Shown here: positions 20,510 to 33,189 of the stretch, piece after piece | How positions within the stretch are numbered: the stretch's first letter is position 1 | Layout: the number at the start of each line of letters is the position of its first letter | NCBI GenBank assembly: GCA_907165135.1 | Contig: OU015568.1 | Coordinates: forward strand, 1,806,501-1,870,500 | DNA length: 64,000 nucleotides | Source: Oikopleura dioica | Taxonomy: Eukaryota; Chordata; Appendicularia; Copelata; Oikopleuridae | Direction of reading: 5' to 3' | Position numbers and translations under genes: made by a program | The notes under the pieces: model-generated | What the model saw: only the letters and a program-made list of their open reading frames with translations | The model's database searches: none | What the model was told of the DNA's origin: nothing

Positions 20510-22128
20510 CTAGCGTATGTTCGAGACAAGAAAATTATTTTCTTCCTCTCTTGCAGATCTTGCTTTTTTCTTTCTTTCTCTTCTTTTGGTCATCAATTTG
20601 GTCCCAGCTCGCAGCACCCTAAAAAGCTCAATTAGCAAAACTATATCTATTTTCAACTTACTTGATAAAAATGGCTACAAAGACAATGCCGAGCCCAAGC
20701 CATCCGTAGAGTCCAAATTTATGCCCAAAAAGAATCCATGATAAAAGCACTGAAAGACATTTTCAGCCCTAGAACTTTGTTCGAATACCTTGAGGAATCG
20801 TCTTCGAAGAAATGATAATGATAAAAATGAGTGGTCCAAACTCTTTGATCGTAAAGAAGATGAAAAACTGGGCGGTCGCTTGAGTGATAGCAAGGATGAA
20901 AATGTGCAGGATAACAATTGGGTTTTGCTCCATAAAATCGAACGCCACGTGCAATTGCTCCAGTTCTTTTAGAAATGAAAATGACTGTCGCAGGTTTTTC
21001 ATATTATTTTCTCGAAGATAAAGTTTTAATATCTTGCATTTAAGCACTAAAAACCGTTTCAGAAAAATCATGGAGCAAGCAGCAACTCCAAACATCATTT
21101 CGTAATTTGACATCTTATACTTTTTGTACAGTTTGTCTTGCCAATTCGACGTAAAAGCATCGCATATTATGTACAAGCAAAGAATAACCAATCCAAACAG
21201 CGTGTTACTAATTGTCTCTTCTTCTTCCGGCGGTTCTTTGAAGCACATAAAGATGCTGATTCCAGCAGCAAAGAAGCCTCCAATGATCCATTCGAAGATA
21301 TCGTATTTTGTCCTCGAAATGCAGTAGCCCATCGCCATGACAGGAAGTATTCTCGATCCTTTGAAAATAACCAGGGTTGAGAAACTGACGACTTTGAGCG
21401 CTTCGAGTTGAAACCAAGAGCCAAGAATGTTACTCAGCGAGCAAAGTGAATACTTATAAAAAGGCACTCCACTGAGTCCACCAGTGCCCCTTGAAATCAA
21501 AACAGTAAAAGACAGAATACAGGCGCAGCCGCGAGAGCAGAAGATAATCAAATTCGTAGGAACCAAGTCTTTAAAGAAGTGGTCGCCGTAGGGAACCTTG
21601 ATGACTCGTTCTTGAAAGACGCCGTAAATCAGGAGACTACCAGACACGCCAATGATGGATAAGAATAACTTGCAGCACTTAACGGCGTCAGTTTCCGCTG
21701 GGTACTCGTCGCTTTTTTGATGTTGACAATTTGACAATTTCGATTTATATTGAAAAAGATATGGCTCGAAAGAACCGGCAATAGCCGGCCGAAAAGATTG
21801 AATACGGCGAAAATATTTGAAAGAAGGCCGGATTGAAACAGGCTCTCTCCACAAAATGCATTTATGATTCCAGTATAATTCTGAAGAATTCTTCCTAAAG
21901 TCAACATTTCCTGATCTCCCTCGCAGCTTGCTCCTTTTCATCTCCTTTAAAAAATCTCTTGAAAAGCTCCCATCCAACCCCTTTTCTCTTTCTACTATCA
22001 TTGAACCAGCTCTTTCCGAAAAGATAAAAAATAAAAGCGACGACGACTACGCCAGCGTAACTCAAAATATTAAAAAATAAGAGTTTCGAAAAAGTGTAAG
22101 ATTCGAACTCTTCCGTTGAATTAGACAT
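20510..22128 (-). CDS. SLC35B2: PAPS transporter, SLC35B2/B3 type
   Basis: Golgi nucleotide-sugar-type antiporter importing 3'-phosphoadenosine-5'-phosphosulfate for sulfotransferases. The start at 22128 (MSNSTEEFESYTFSK) leads into a first hydrophobic segment. Family-diagnostic stretches are GVFQERVIKVPYG, YSLCSLSNILGSWFQLEAL, SRILPVMAMGYCISR, FTSNWQDKLYKKYKMS, EMMFGVAACSMIF and FFIFFTIKEFGPLIF, all in the order seen in SLC35B2. The C-terminus, in two short exons, ends with a basic Lys/Arg-rich tail and a stop at 20510-20512. About ten membrane segments are expected. It is convergent with the Gla-CTLD gene, with only 29 bp between the two stop codons. B2 versus B3 cannot be settled by eye. 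Confidence 0.8.
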
Positions 22129-22793
22129 GATTAAAATGGACACAACAAAAATGAGATTTCAAAGAGAGGACAAAGATACAAAGTTTTAACGATCTTCAAT
22201 AATTGGCACCCGCCGAGCAAGAAATCTCAATTGATCACAAAAAACAGGCGGCGAATAATTTTACAGCTTTTTTTTGCAGTTTTGCATGTCGACTGTTTGA
22301 GCTTAAAAGCGACCTCTTTGTGGTACGAACAATATTATTGAAAATATTGGCTTGCTCATATCACAAAACAAGGACGATTTTGAGCTCAATTGCTTATTAC
22401 AATCCCTCTCTTTTTGATAGAAAAAATGAAAAAGGGGGACATTAAAAAGGGGTGAAGAGGAAATAAAAACGTAAATATTTCTCCTAGTGGAAGGAATTTT
22501 CAAAAGATAGACAGGAAGTGAATTCATGGTACTTTGAAGAATAAGCGCTTATTTTTGTTTTCCTCGACAATAAACATCTTCATTTGACCAATTCGATGAT
22601 CGATTTAAGGCTCTCATCCTTATTTAGCTAACATTATAGATATGAATTGTTTACGCTAGAAAATAACAAAAGAAAAAGACTGTTTTTGAGTCAAAATTGT
22701 TCGTTGGCTTTATTCACAAAAATTTAAAGTTGATTTCCATTTGTTTTTTTAAATTTTACAGTAAATAAAGAGATATCGTGTCATCTCTTCTGT
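22129..22793. other. Intergenic, no gene seen
   Basis: Upstream region of the PAPS transporter and 3' region of the Thr-rich gene. AT-rich, with no convincing frames. Confidence 0.4.
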
Positions 22794-23570
22794 TTAAAAT
22801 CCGACAATGACTTGTTCACCGACACACTTGGCGTAGTCGCAAGTCATGTCAATCCCGGTGCCGGGTTTGATTGTGACTGGTTTTGCTCCGAAGACGCAGT
22901 CGTAGACGTCTTCGATGGTGACGGTGTCTGGAAGAGGTTCGTGGAATTGAAGACCCGCAAAGTAGAGATCCTTCTTTAGGTTTCCGAATGGGTCGGGCAT
23001 CGTTTTATCGGCACTGAAATAAAAGTAGTTTGAATAGTCTATCTGCCTTGATCTTACCGGAAGCCAAGAGTAACTGATCGATGCTTCTTGTGCTCCATGG
23101 GATCGACTTCTCTGTAGTAGTGTCCATCGAAAGCTTCGTAGTTCGTGATAACGTCCTTATTTCCCTTTGGTCTCTTTTCCAAAACGCTCCAATCGTAAGC
23201 AGCGTTGCGGAGAACGTCTAGAACTGGCTGACCGCAAACAGCTCGTGACATCACCCAGTACTGCTGGTAGGAAAGAGTGGTCTTGATTGCAGCTTTTGTT
23301 GCTGCCTGGACGACGAAACCAGTGTCTCCCAATCGGAATGGCTTCATCATGCCACGGTTGCTGAAGGCTTTTTCGGCGGACCTGAATCGGAGTTTAAAAA
23401 AGGGGTAGACGGGGAGAGACTTGCCTGATTCCAGCAATGACGTCGTCTGTGCATGGGCATGGGTCGACTGTTGTGGTCGTCGATGAAGTCGTGGTTGAAG
23501 TCGTGGTAGTTGTGGTGGTTGTGGTTGTTGTTGTGGTTGTCGTGGTTGTAGTGGTAGTTGCTGAAATAAG
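22794..23570 (-). CDS. Thr-rich secreted protein, partial, unknown domain
   Basis: Three exons are readable. The first starts near 23560 after a TTTCAG acceptor and codes for a run of more than 20 threonines followed by VDPCPCTDDVIAGI. The second (about 23381-23058) contains AFSNRGMMKPFRLGDTGFV and VMSRAVCGQPVLDVLRNAAYDW. The third (about 23015-22794) ends CDYAKCVGEQVIVGF. The Thr run is mucin-like and probably O-glycosylated. The intron between exons one and two starts GC (GC-AG). The exon with the signal peptide was not found; it should lie upstream, between 23580 and 23850. The Cys-containing C-terminal domain is not one I recognise. Confidence 0.6.
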
Positions 23571-23855
23571 TAAAATACGAAGTTTTCGCCCTCTCTAATT
23601 AAAGAGTGAAAAACATTATTTAGGAAAATAATCAGAACAAATATCAAAGAGTCTTGAAATAAAAATGTCTGAAAGTACACGTTTATCTCAAATTAAAAGT
23701 GAGGTTTGAGAAAAATTGAGCGCGTTTATCTTGGAGACGATATGCATTGACTTTTGTCTTGATTAGCGGGAAATTGCATCGAATGGCATTTAGAAAATAT
23801 TCAGCATAGATGAAATTATCGAGGTTTCTGGAAATTTCTTTTTGAAATTTCGAAT

Positions 23856-25058
23856 TTATTTGGTCGAGCGCTCAGAATACTCAGGAAAGTAACGGCGAAT
23901 ATTTTTGTTGTACCACTCAAGATACTTGACGGGTTCGTATTGTCGATCTTCTTCTTTTACTCCGAAAGGCCAGAACTCGCCTTCTGGGTTTGGCTGGACG
24001 AAGTACGGAATGGAGAATCGGACGATGTTCGGGGTGAATCTTACTCGATGTTTCGTAGCTTAAATTTTTTGATAGAGGAATATTTTTATGAGAATCTACC
24101 TTTTGCTCGTCCGTTTGACATTCTTTCAAAAGCTCGACCAGTGTTGACGACGATTGAACCGGGCACAGGCTGAATCAAATCATAAAATACCTATCTAAAT
24201 AGAAGGATCTGTTGTACCTTGACAGGGATCCATTCCATATTATAGGGATTCTGAACCTCTAAGCCACCAACATCATCCTGATAGAGAAGCGTTATGATTC
24301 CAGAATCAAAATGCTCCACGCAATTCAACGGTGCTCCATCCTCTCCATTGGTATACGCTTCCTCACGTGGCGGATAATAATTTATTCGAAGAAAGCTTCG
24401 ATGCCCAGGCATAATGTCATTTAGCTGAGAGCCAAAGTTCAATGATTTTGAAATGGCGTTTATCATGATTTTGGCGAGAGACGATATTCGGTTGATGTAA
24501 TCGCCAGCGGTTTTTGCGAATTCATCGGAGGGACATTTTGTATCGTACTAAAAATGAGTTTTTGAATTGTTTTCTGAACTAGAAGATTTACAATTCCAGT
24601 GAAGGATCCGCACTCGTCCGGCCAATTTACACCTCTTATTCGAACATCAAAGCCTTCTTTCCCGTCTTTTGACGCTGGAAAATATCCATGATCATCATTA
24701 TTTACGCAGAACTTTTTCCTCTCCTCCAAGGGAACTTGCATAAAATCAGTCATCAATCCTGTTAGCCCATCGATCAGACGGTCCTCAATTTTGAAGTTCG
24801 TAATCGTCACGAATCCGAAATCTTCCATCGCATCAGTAATTTCCTTCGCTTTTTTTAGCGCTGCTTCAGATTTGATTTCAGGATCATCGAGCAACTCCTG
24901 AACATCGATGACAGGGATGCAGTTTTCTTGCCACATTTTCTCTTCGAAAATGAGTTTTTTAGCTTAAGAACTTTGTTTGCCTTTCTTTTATTTGAATTCT
25001 GGAAGTGAGCTTCTACCTGTATTTGATTTTCACGCACTATGGCCTCATTCGATGACAT
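23856..25058 (-). CDS. 2-oxoglutarate/Fe(II) oxygenase, isopenicillin-N-synthase-like
   Basis: Non-heme iron dioxygenase of the DIOX_N plus 2OG-FeII_Oxy type. The N-terminal domain starts IPVIDVQELLDDPEI with DAMEDFGFVTITNF. The catalytic core has the iron ligands His and Asp in VEHFDSGIITLLYQDDVGG, the distal His in AKATKHRV and the 2-oxoglutarate-binding Arg in RFSIPYF. The product-binding NYYPP motif is present just upstream (FLRINYYPP). Exons: about 24936-24593, 24550-24230, then two 3' exons ending at 23856. A possible extra first exon begins at 25058 (MSSNEAIVRENQIQ). With all catalytic residues present it should be active and cytosolic; the substrate is unknown. Animal members of this plant- and fungus-rich family are uncommon but exist. 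Confidence 0.8.
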
Positions 25059-25301
25059 ATTTTATTCGCGAAGCACGCTACTTACTCACGCGAAATTCCA
25101 GCGTCAGCTCGTGAATTTAAAGACATCAAAGCAAATAGCAAATCATCAGCGTGCCTATTTTCCGTCCATGAATCAGTATTGACACTGCATCGGCATTATA
25201 ATTGAGCATATTTGCATTCTTCTACCTCTTCACTAGATCCGCTCCATTTATCTACATTTTCTACACCAAAGAGAGAAAAAAAAATTAATCAAGAATAAAT
25301 C

Positions 25302-26855
25302 ATGTCCGACGTTGATTCCCTGCCAGAATTTTCCGAGGATGAGGAAGTCGCCGAAATCACTGAGGGAGTTTCCGATGATGGCAAGAAGAAGAAAAAGGAG
25401 AAAGTGAAAAGTAAGTTTAAACAGGTAGTCACCATAAAATGCTATTTTTATCTCGGCATTGATATTTTTTTCGCGAGGTCAAGCAGATCTAAATAATTTT
25501 CTTATCTCCAAGAGACACTTGACATAATTCAAACCTTGCTTTTTAGTCGATCCTCCACTGATGAACCGACCTACTACCCCAGACGACTTCGAGCGATACG
25601 AGCCATCTCCTTTCCAACTCGTCCTTGCCTGCAAAGACCTTCCAAATGGTGATGGTTTCCGATCTCTTTCGGATCCCCGAGCTATTCTTTACATGAAAGA
25701 TCAGCCGACTGGCAAGTGGTTCGAGGTCGGCCGAACAGAACGAATCAAGGACAACCTCAACCCTGAATGGGCTACTCGAATCGATGTAGATTTCTTTGAC
25801 CACGAAGAAGACGACTGCCGAGTTGAGGTCTACGACTGGAACAAGAATTATACCGATTTGAAGGTAGTGACGCCCTTATTATGATGTTTATCCCTTTCAG
25901 AAACACACATTCCTTGGCATGTGGAAGGGACCCTTCTCCGCGCTCTGTAAAGGTGGCGATTTCTTCAACAAAGAACTTCAAATGATGAACAAGGACGGAA
26001 CCGGCTTCAACAAGAAAAAGTCGCCATCGACGATTCGAATGGGAGCGCTCCCAGTTTCCGGAGTGAAAGTAATCTTCCAAATGCAATTCGAAGCTGTTGG
26101 AATCGACAAAGCAAGTCGATCAGGAAAAACTGACGCGTACATGGAGATGGCGATTTCGACCGAGAACGAGGGCGAATATGTTACTTTTCATCGAACTGAA
26201 GTCATCAAGAAGGTAACTGCAAGGCTCTAGAATGAAATTTTAAAGAAGTTACTTTAGACTACCGATCCAAAGTGGGAACGATTCCAGCTCACTGCCAATC
26301 AACTCTCTGCTGAGCTTGCTGATAGGTGAGGATATATTTGTTTTGGTATCTTACAACATGTAGGCACTTGAAAATCACCGTAAACCACTGGTCAAAGAAG
26401 GGACCAAAGGAAATTGGATCCTGCACAACTTCTTTTGGCGAACTTCGATCACGAAAAGAAGCTGGCGAGGACATTGAATTCGTCCTCATCAATGAGGAAA
26501 AAGCAAACGGCAAGAAGAAGGACAAGTACACCAATTCAGGAGTCGTCAAACTTGTGAGCTTGAAGAAGAAGAACGCTCGCGTCAAAAAGGCTGCTTCGAC
26601 TCGAGCTGCACCTCCAGGTAAGGACGAAGCTAAAGGTTGTTTTGAGGACGTTTTTCTAGTGGAGGAGGCCCCCGAAGTTGCTCCTGAAGGCCCCTGTGGA
26701 GGAGCACAGACACTTGAAATTCCAGAACTCATGGGTAATCAAACACAAAATCAATAGCTCTATCAACAATTCTAGATAACGCAGAAGAAGCTCCTGAAGA
26801 AACCTGCGAGCCAGAAGAAGCTGCTGAAGAAGCCGAAGTAGAAGCCGAGGACTAA
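25302..26855 (+). CDS. Copine-like protein with two C2 domains and no vWA domain
   Basis: Seven exons with short GT-AG introns, starting at 25302 and stopping at 26853-26855. An acidic N-terminus with a Lys run is followed by a C2A domain (FQLVLACKDLPNGDGF, EVGRTERIKDNLNPEW, VEVYDWNKNYTDLKKHTFLG) and a C2B domain (FHRTEVIKKTTDPKWERF, FGELRSRKEAGEDIEFVLIN, DKYTNSGVVKLVSLK). The RTE-I-NP-W pattern and the terminal NSG-V-L element are those of copines, which bind phospholipid in response to Ca2+. A copine would continue into a von Willebrand A domain; here only a Pro/Glu-rich acidic tail follows (EEAPEETCEPEEAAEEAE). Some Ca2+-ligand Asp positions appear substituted in C2B, so Ca2+ dependence is uncertain. 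Confidence 0.75.
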
Positions 26856-27322
26856 AATTCAATTTGTTACTTCGCTTTTTTATATGATTCGTCGCTTTTT
26901 TATTAATTTTATAAGTCCTTCGAAAGAACCTGAGCAAAAAGTTTACTATGTCTGATGAAATTCATTTTCATTAGTGGCTTCAAAAACATCAATTTTCAAA
27001 ACTCAAATTTGAAAATTCCAATTCCGAACTTCATTTACTAATAAAAATACTGCTTCTTGAACAATTGTTGTTTTTTCTCTAGAGCAATTATGTAATAATC
27101 GTTATTGGGGAAATTCCCTCAACAAAGCCTTTTCATAATTATCTGGGTCGCGCCGTAGAAAAAAAGCTCCCGACGGCGAAGAGATCAGCCTTGGGGCGAA
27201 GAACAGAGAGTTAGGGAAAAAGACACACCTCAAACTCAACTTTACTCGGCTCGTAAACCGGTTCAATAAACTCGGTCGCGAAAAGAATAACGATTTAAAA
27301 GAGAAGCCGAAAGTGTCTAAAT

Positions 27323-29333
27323 ATGGCGGTCTTGGTGAAAAATGGAAAGATTGTCAATCATGACAGGTCGTTCAAGGCTGATGTTCTCTGCGTGGATGGG
27401 AAGATTGTTGAAGTCGGAACTGATATTGCCGTGCCAGAAAACTGCCAGGTAGAATTTTCATTTACGACTTTTGAAAAAATTGAATAAATTTTGACTGAAG
27501 AATTGCTTTTCCTAGCCAATAAAAAGACCCAAAATTTATCCCTTCCCAATCAGAATACCGCATTATCTTTTAATTTATTTTATCTCTCTCTATCTAATTT
27601 TAGATAATTGACGCAACGGATCGTCTCGTCATCCCCGGTGGAATCGACACTCATACCCACATGCAACTCCCCTTCATGGGAACTTTCGCCATCGACGATT
27701 ACTACACTGGAACTCGGGCTGCTCTTTCTGGAGGAACTACGATGATCTGCGACTTTGTCTTGGGAGGAAAGGGAACATCCCTGATCGAGAACTTCAAAAC
27801 CTGGAAAGGGTGGGCGGAACCAAAGGTCATGTGCGATTACACTTTTCATATGGCGATTACTTGGTGGTCCGAGCAAGTCAGGTAAGTTGACGTCGTTAAC
27901 CTGATTCACTTGATGATGAAATATTGTTGCATTTTACTTAACTGAATTTCCAGGGAAGAAATGACTGAAATTATCAACAACTACGGAATCAACTCGTTCA
28001 AGACCTTCATGGCTTACAAGGACGTCTTCATGCTTGAAGACGACGAGATGCTAGAATGCTACCGCCATGCTGCTGGAATCGGCGCCCTGGCGATGGTACA
28101 CGCTGAAAACGGCCACATCATCGACCGCGAGAGTAAAAGAATGGTCGCCGAAGGCGTCACTGGCCCCGAAGGACACGAAATGTGCCGACCAGAACATGTC
28201 GAAATGGAAGCTACTCAACGAGCATGTGTTCTTGCTGACACAGTCAACTGTCCTCTCTACGTCGTTCACGTGATGTCGAAGAGTGCCGGAAAAGTCGTTT
28301 CGGAAATGCGACGAGATGGCAAAGTCGTCTTTGGAGAACCAATTGCCGCATCGCTCGGAACTGACGGCACGAATTACTGGCATAAGTGCTGGCGCCATGC
28401 TGCCGCTCACGTCATGGGACCTCCTCTGCGACCGGATCCTTCAACGCCCAAAAGTATTCAAAAGTATATAAAAATGTTATGTTTGTCTGATGTTGTCTTC
28501 ATACCATGTACTATGCATGATTGTAGATTATCTTCAGTTCGGCCTTGAATTGAAAAATTAAATTTAAATTACTTTTGAAACTATTATGGTTTTTGTACTC
28601 AGATAAGAATTCTTTATTTAAGTTTTGATGAAGCAACTAGCTTGCGGAGAGCTCGAGTGCACTGGTACTGATAACTGCACCTTTAATGCCAACCAAAAGG
28701 CTCTTGGAAAGGATGATTTCCGAAAGATTCCAAATGGTGTCAATGGCGTTGAAGATCGAATGGCTGTTATCTGGACTAAAGGTACGTCTTTCCAGATGTT
28801 CTTTTTCTTATGCAATTGAGGTGTTCATTCGGGAATCATGGATGAGAACCGATATGTTGCAGTGACATCTACCAACGCTGCTAAGGTCTTCAACATGTAC
28901 CCACAAAAGGGTATCATTCAAGTTGGATCCGACGCCGACATTGTTGTCTGGAACCCAAACCGATCTCGAACCATCTCTAAGGACACTCATCACCAGGCTG
29001 TCGACTGGAACATCTTCGAGGTTTGATATTTTCAAAAGAAGGGCTAACTAACTTTCACTGTTAAGGGCTTGGAGATCCATGGAATCGCAGAAAAAGTCAT
29101 TTCTAGAGGTGTTCTAGCCTACGAGTTCGACGGTGACAAGTTCCATGTTGAACAAGGACATGGAAAATACGTCCCTCGACAACCCTACTCAGGTAAAATC
29201 ATCTCGACGCCAAATTCTAACCATTTTGCTAGAATATGTCTACAACCGAATCCACCAGCGAGAAAAGTTCTACAAGCCTGAAAAAGTCGAGCGGGAGCCG
29301 TACACTGGACCAGTTATCAAACTCCCTCAATAA
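27323..29333 (+). CDS. DPYS: Dihydropyrimidinase
   Basis: Zinc amidohydrolase that opens the dihydrouracil/dihydrothymine ring in pyrimidine breakdown; cytosolic tetramer. Exons: 27323-27448, about 27604-27880, 27955-28453, about 28627-28780, about 28821-29022, about 29067-29193 and about 29233-29333. Metal ligands are all visible: HTHM, the carbamylated Lys in [11 protein letters not shown], His in VHAENG and YVVHVMSK, and Asp in TGTDNCTFN. Substrate-loop motifs [27 protein letters not shown] and [18 protein letters not shown] match vertebrate DPYS closely. CRMP/DPYSL relatives lose these ligands, so an enzyme is favoured. Length is about 500 residues, normal for the family. A long intron with AT-rich sequence lies at 28454-28626. 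Confidence 0.9.
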
Positions 29334-29594
29334 CTTCTGGAATTTCCTCGCAGCCAAAACTAACCACGATCCTTTCAAAACAGCACTTATCCTGTCAACT
29401 TTTAAAAATCATATATTGTCTTTCATGATTTCTAATAAATTAAACGCGAAAAATTTTCCGGGCTGATTTTTGTTGCTCATAAATATGACACGTCGAAAAT
29501 AGGTCACAGTTGATTCTACATGACTTTTGACTGGATCTAAAAAGCTCAGTTGACACTTTAGACGCCATAAAACATCCGATGAACTCGTACCATT

Positions 29595-32500
29595 TTGAAA
29601 CAACAATCATTCATCATGAGAGAGCAGAAGGGAGAGAAAGCTAAGTGTCTGAATTGCCAAGTGAACGGTACTCTTCGAATAACTGATGATGATAAGGTAA
29701 TCTTGGTCCCAAATTATTGGAGAGAAAAGCTGAAAAGAGTGGTTCGACAAGGCTCATGCCAGCCAGCTAGACAGTAAGAAATCTAAAAACTGCAGTAGTG
29801 AGGAACAAAATTTAGTGGTTTCGGGACGGTAAAACAGCTCAAAGGAGTTCTTTTCTTCGGCAGCACATTTTGGATCGCGGTTGTCATTATAGGTCAGATT
29901 TTAAGAATCGTTTTTGTGAAAATTTTTTTCAGCAAACTTTGTTAACTACGAATTATCCAAAGAAAAACCGTCTTATCTAACAACCGTCTGTCAATCTGGA
30001 TTCAAAACATGTGCTTTCGGTGCGAACGACTTCAATCTTTGCACTCTAAAAATGCACAATTGCACTCTATCGAAATTTTACGATCAACCCTCAGAGCACC
30101 AACTCGAGCGCGTTCACAATCCTGAAGTCAAGAAATTTACCGAAGAAGAAAACAAAATGAATCAACGAAGATGCGCGATGAAAAAGTTCTACGACGCCAA
30201 AACATGCCGGTTTCTCTGCAATCTTCAGTCACCTTTGAGCATGAGTACTAATGATGAGAAGAAGTGTGAAAGTATTTGTTTCGCTATAACACGATCTCTT
30301 GGTACAGCCGGGCAAGTTTGTCCATTCGAAAAGTACTGTCCAAGAGGATGCCCTTGTCCACATTACCAATGCGACAGAGCAGACTCTATCAGTCAGCGAT
30401 TTCTTCCCATATGGGATTTGAACAGCTCGGAAGACAAAGAAGTCTCGCCAGAAAATCTCTTTCATAAGCGAGATCCAGATTGGGATGTTCTCCCCAACCA
30501 GCCGAGAACAAAAAATAGGATAGGGCAGATTTCGACGCATATAATTGCCCTATTTCATTTTGGATTTGGGAACAACACTGTGCTGGAGGGAAATCACGCC
30601 GAGTTTTCTGGACACTCTGTGGGGTCGACATTTTTGAATGGAAAACACTATTTGGTGAGTGCAAATGGAATTCTAGCGGAACTCGAAGAAAGTGAAGCCG
30701 TATTGAGAATTCTTACAGGATCGAAAAAGGTCGGCGATTTTATGTTTCACTTTATCTCGACAATTGGCAACTACAGAATCGAAATCCCTAATGAAGGCGT
30801 CTACGGCGTCGTAGTCATCTGCTCACCATTCTCTATTAGCGATAAATGTTATTATTATGCGCCAGAAAGAAATTTAAAGCGCTTCGAGGTCGCTCAAGGG
30901 TTGATTGCAAATAATCATTGGAATGCGAAAGCCTCATCGATCGTCTGGAATGACAAGTTCGTTCTCATGAGCCTTCGATACGGCGATATGGAAATCCGTA
31001 CATCATCCACTCTATCACTGAATCCTATTCGTTGGCAAGACGAACGCGAAAAAGGGTGGAAGAAAGGCTCAATTGGGCTCCCAATAAAATTCAAAGATCT
31101 TGAAATCATGGATGTTATTCCCCTTGTTCACTTGAACAAGCCGTTTTTGGTCGTTATCTCTCGAAGCATTCTGCTAACAAACACCAAGGCGTCCCTTCTT
31201 CTTTCTCTCCACGGCCAATTAATCGACTTAGGCTCTGAATGGATCGGGAACATTGAGAAACACCGTTCCGAAGAAATTTGCTACTCTTCGATGTTGGCCA
31301 AAAACGATCCGTTCTACAACCGACCCAATCGCTACGAGTGTGGCTATTTTAGAAACGCATTTCTCATCAACGACCGTTTCTATATCCAGAGCCTTGTCTT
31401 CGATGTTACCTTTGAAATTGACTTCAGATTTGACATTTTGGAGTTGTTTTACGAGCGAAGAAAGCGATCAAAGGGACTATATTTGACGAGCAATCCGAAC
31501 TTTGCTTTTCACGATGATGTTTTTCCCGTTTTCGCAAAGAGCACTGTATCCCAACAAAAGTTTCCAAGGCACAGTTGCGGTGATGCGATGGACTGTCACG
31601 TCCTTGTGCCGCATGACAGCGGTTTGATTACCAAGGAGTCGCATTTTTCGACGATCGAATTCAGCAAAGATTGGAAGTTCTCTTTTGACATAAAATGTGG
31701 CGATAAGAAACGACCTCTGAAAGCGCTAGAAGTTTTTGAAGCTGATGGGTCCCCATTTTTCATCATAAAAATGAGGAAAAATGGAGCATTGGAACTCAGA
31801 TTTAGAGATTTTGCTGTGATAAGGAAGCATGATTTCATTTGCAAAAAGTGGTGGACGACAGTGGAAATAAAATTCAACAACTATAAAATCAAAGTCTCAA
31901 GAATCTTCGATCAAATAACGGGAGAGCATGATCCCATTGGTAGTCTTTCAATAAAAAACACAGGACTTTTTCCTTCTGATGGCACACGCCTCAGATTTGT
32001 CTCTGGAGATGAGTCAATATGGCTACGAAAATTCTACTTTTTTCGTCGATTTGAGCCATATATTTTCAAGCTCGGGAATTATTATGGGAATTGGTGTCCG
32101 ACTTGCAGATTCAGCAATTTCATTTCCGGAAGTGGTTTCTTCAAGAAAGAAATTAAACTTCAATTTCCGAAAGAAGAGCTCGGCAATTATCATGATCCAT
32201 TATATAAAGCGAAAAGCGGCGTCGTCAAGGAAAAGGTTCATTTTTTCGGAGGGGTCAAAGAGTCAATTGGTAAAAGAAATGAAATCGATGTTATGCATCA
32301 GAAGATTGGCCGACTTGATGGTTGTAGAATGAATAGATTGGAAATAAAATTGGTTGGAAGATATTCAGACCAATCTTCTGTCGTTACATTTCCATTGGGT
32401 AAAAATTCTAAGGGTAAGTGATGCTCACTGAAGCATTAATCAAACTTTTTTAGCATTAATTTGCTTCCCAACTCTTCAACCAATTGGTTATACATCAACA

Positions 32501-33132
32501 GACTGTGAGGTGTTTGACGGCTCAACTGTTTCACGCGAAAGAGGGACCAATTTCAAACATACGAGTACCTGCATGGGTCTTTATAAAAACCAACCAACCG
32601 TCGTTGGTTGCTGGGTTAGCCCTTCTGACGAGAAACATTATCCTCATAGACTGGATCCCGATTGCATAAGTGGTAAGGTAGAAACCCTAACTGCAAACGG
32701 ATGGAAAACTATGACCGATCACCCTGAGTAAGTCTCATATACGTATTACGAAATACTAACTGCTTTATCAAAAGAAAAGAACAAAACCAAGCTTGTGTTT
32801 CGACTGAGTCTGGATTAATTACCATCGGAGGGACAAAAAACTATGACGGCAAAGCAATACCGATTTTAACTGTCTTCATTTTGAGGGAAGAAATTTGGCA
32901 AACTATCGGAAAACTGAATGAGCCATCGATTAAAAATGCGGCCATGATGGTCGGAAATGATATTTTCGTAACGAGTGGGAAATACTACTACAATGAGCTT
33001 TATCATTATTACAGGACGACAGAGAGACTCGAATGGAATGGAAAGAATTTGACGAGCACGTTGTTGTCCTTTGACGATGGACAGAATTTTTCTCCATTTC
33101 TTTTTCAAGTTCCTATCGATTTCTGTTCTTAG
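29595..33132 (+). CDS. Large type II membrane protein with Cys-rich and kelch-like parts, unknown
   Basis: Five exons: 29595-29773; a short exon near 29815-29890; a long exon, 29935 to about 32413; about 32453-32727; and about 32778-33132. The N-terminus is cytoplasmic, basic, with a CLNC pair. A single hydrophobic anchor follows (GVLFFGSTFWIAVVII). The outer part begins with a Cys-rich module (CQSGFKTCAFG, CPFEKYCPRGCPCPHYQC). A long region of about 600 residues follows with regular aromatic strands (GNYRIEIPNEGVYGV and similar), and a last segment resembles kelch repeats (ITIGGTKNYDGK, NAAMMVGNDIFVTSGK). Total is about 1,050 residues. The start could also be the Met at 29616. I do not recognise the whole protein; a surface receptor or matrix-binding role is a guess. 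Confidence 0.65.
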
Positions 33133-33189
33133 ATGAGTTCTCATTTACTTTGAATACCCGTTTGAAATAAACGAGCACTATACTGTATT

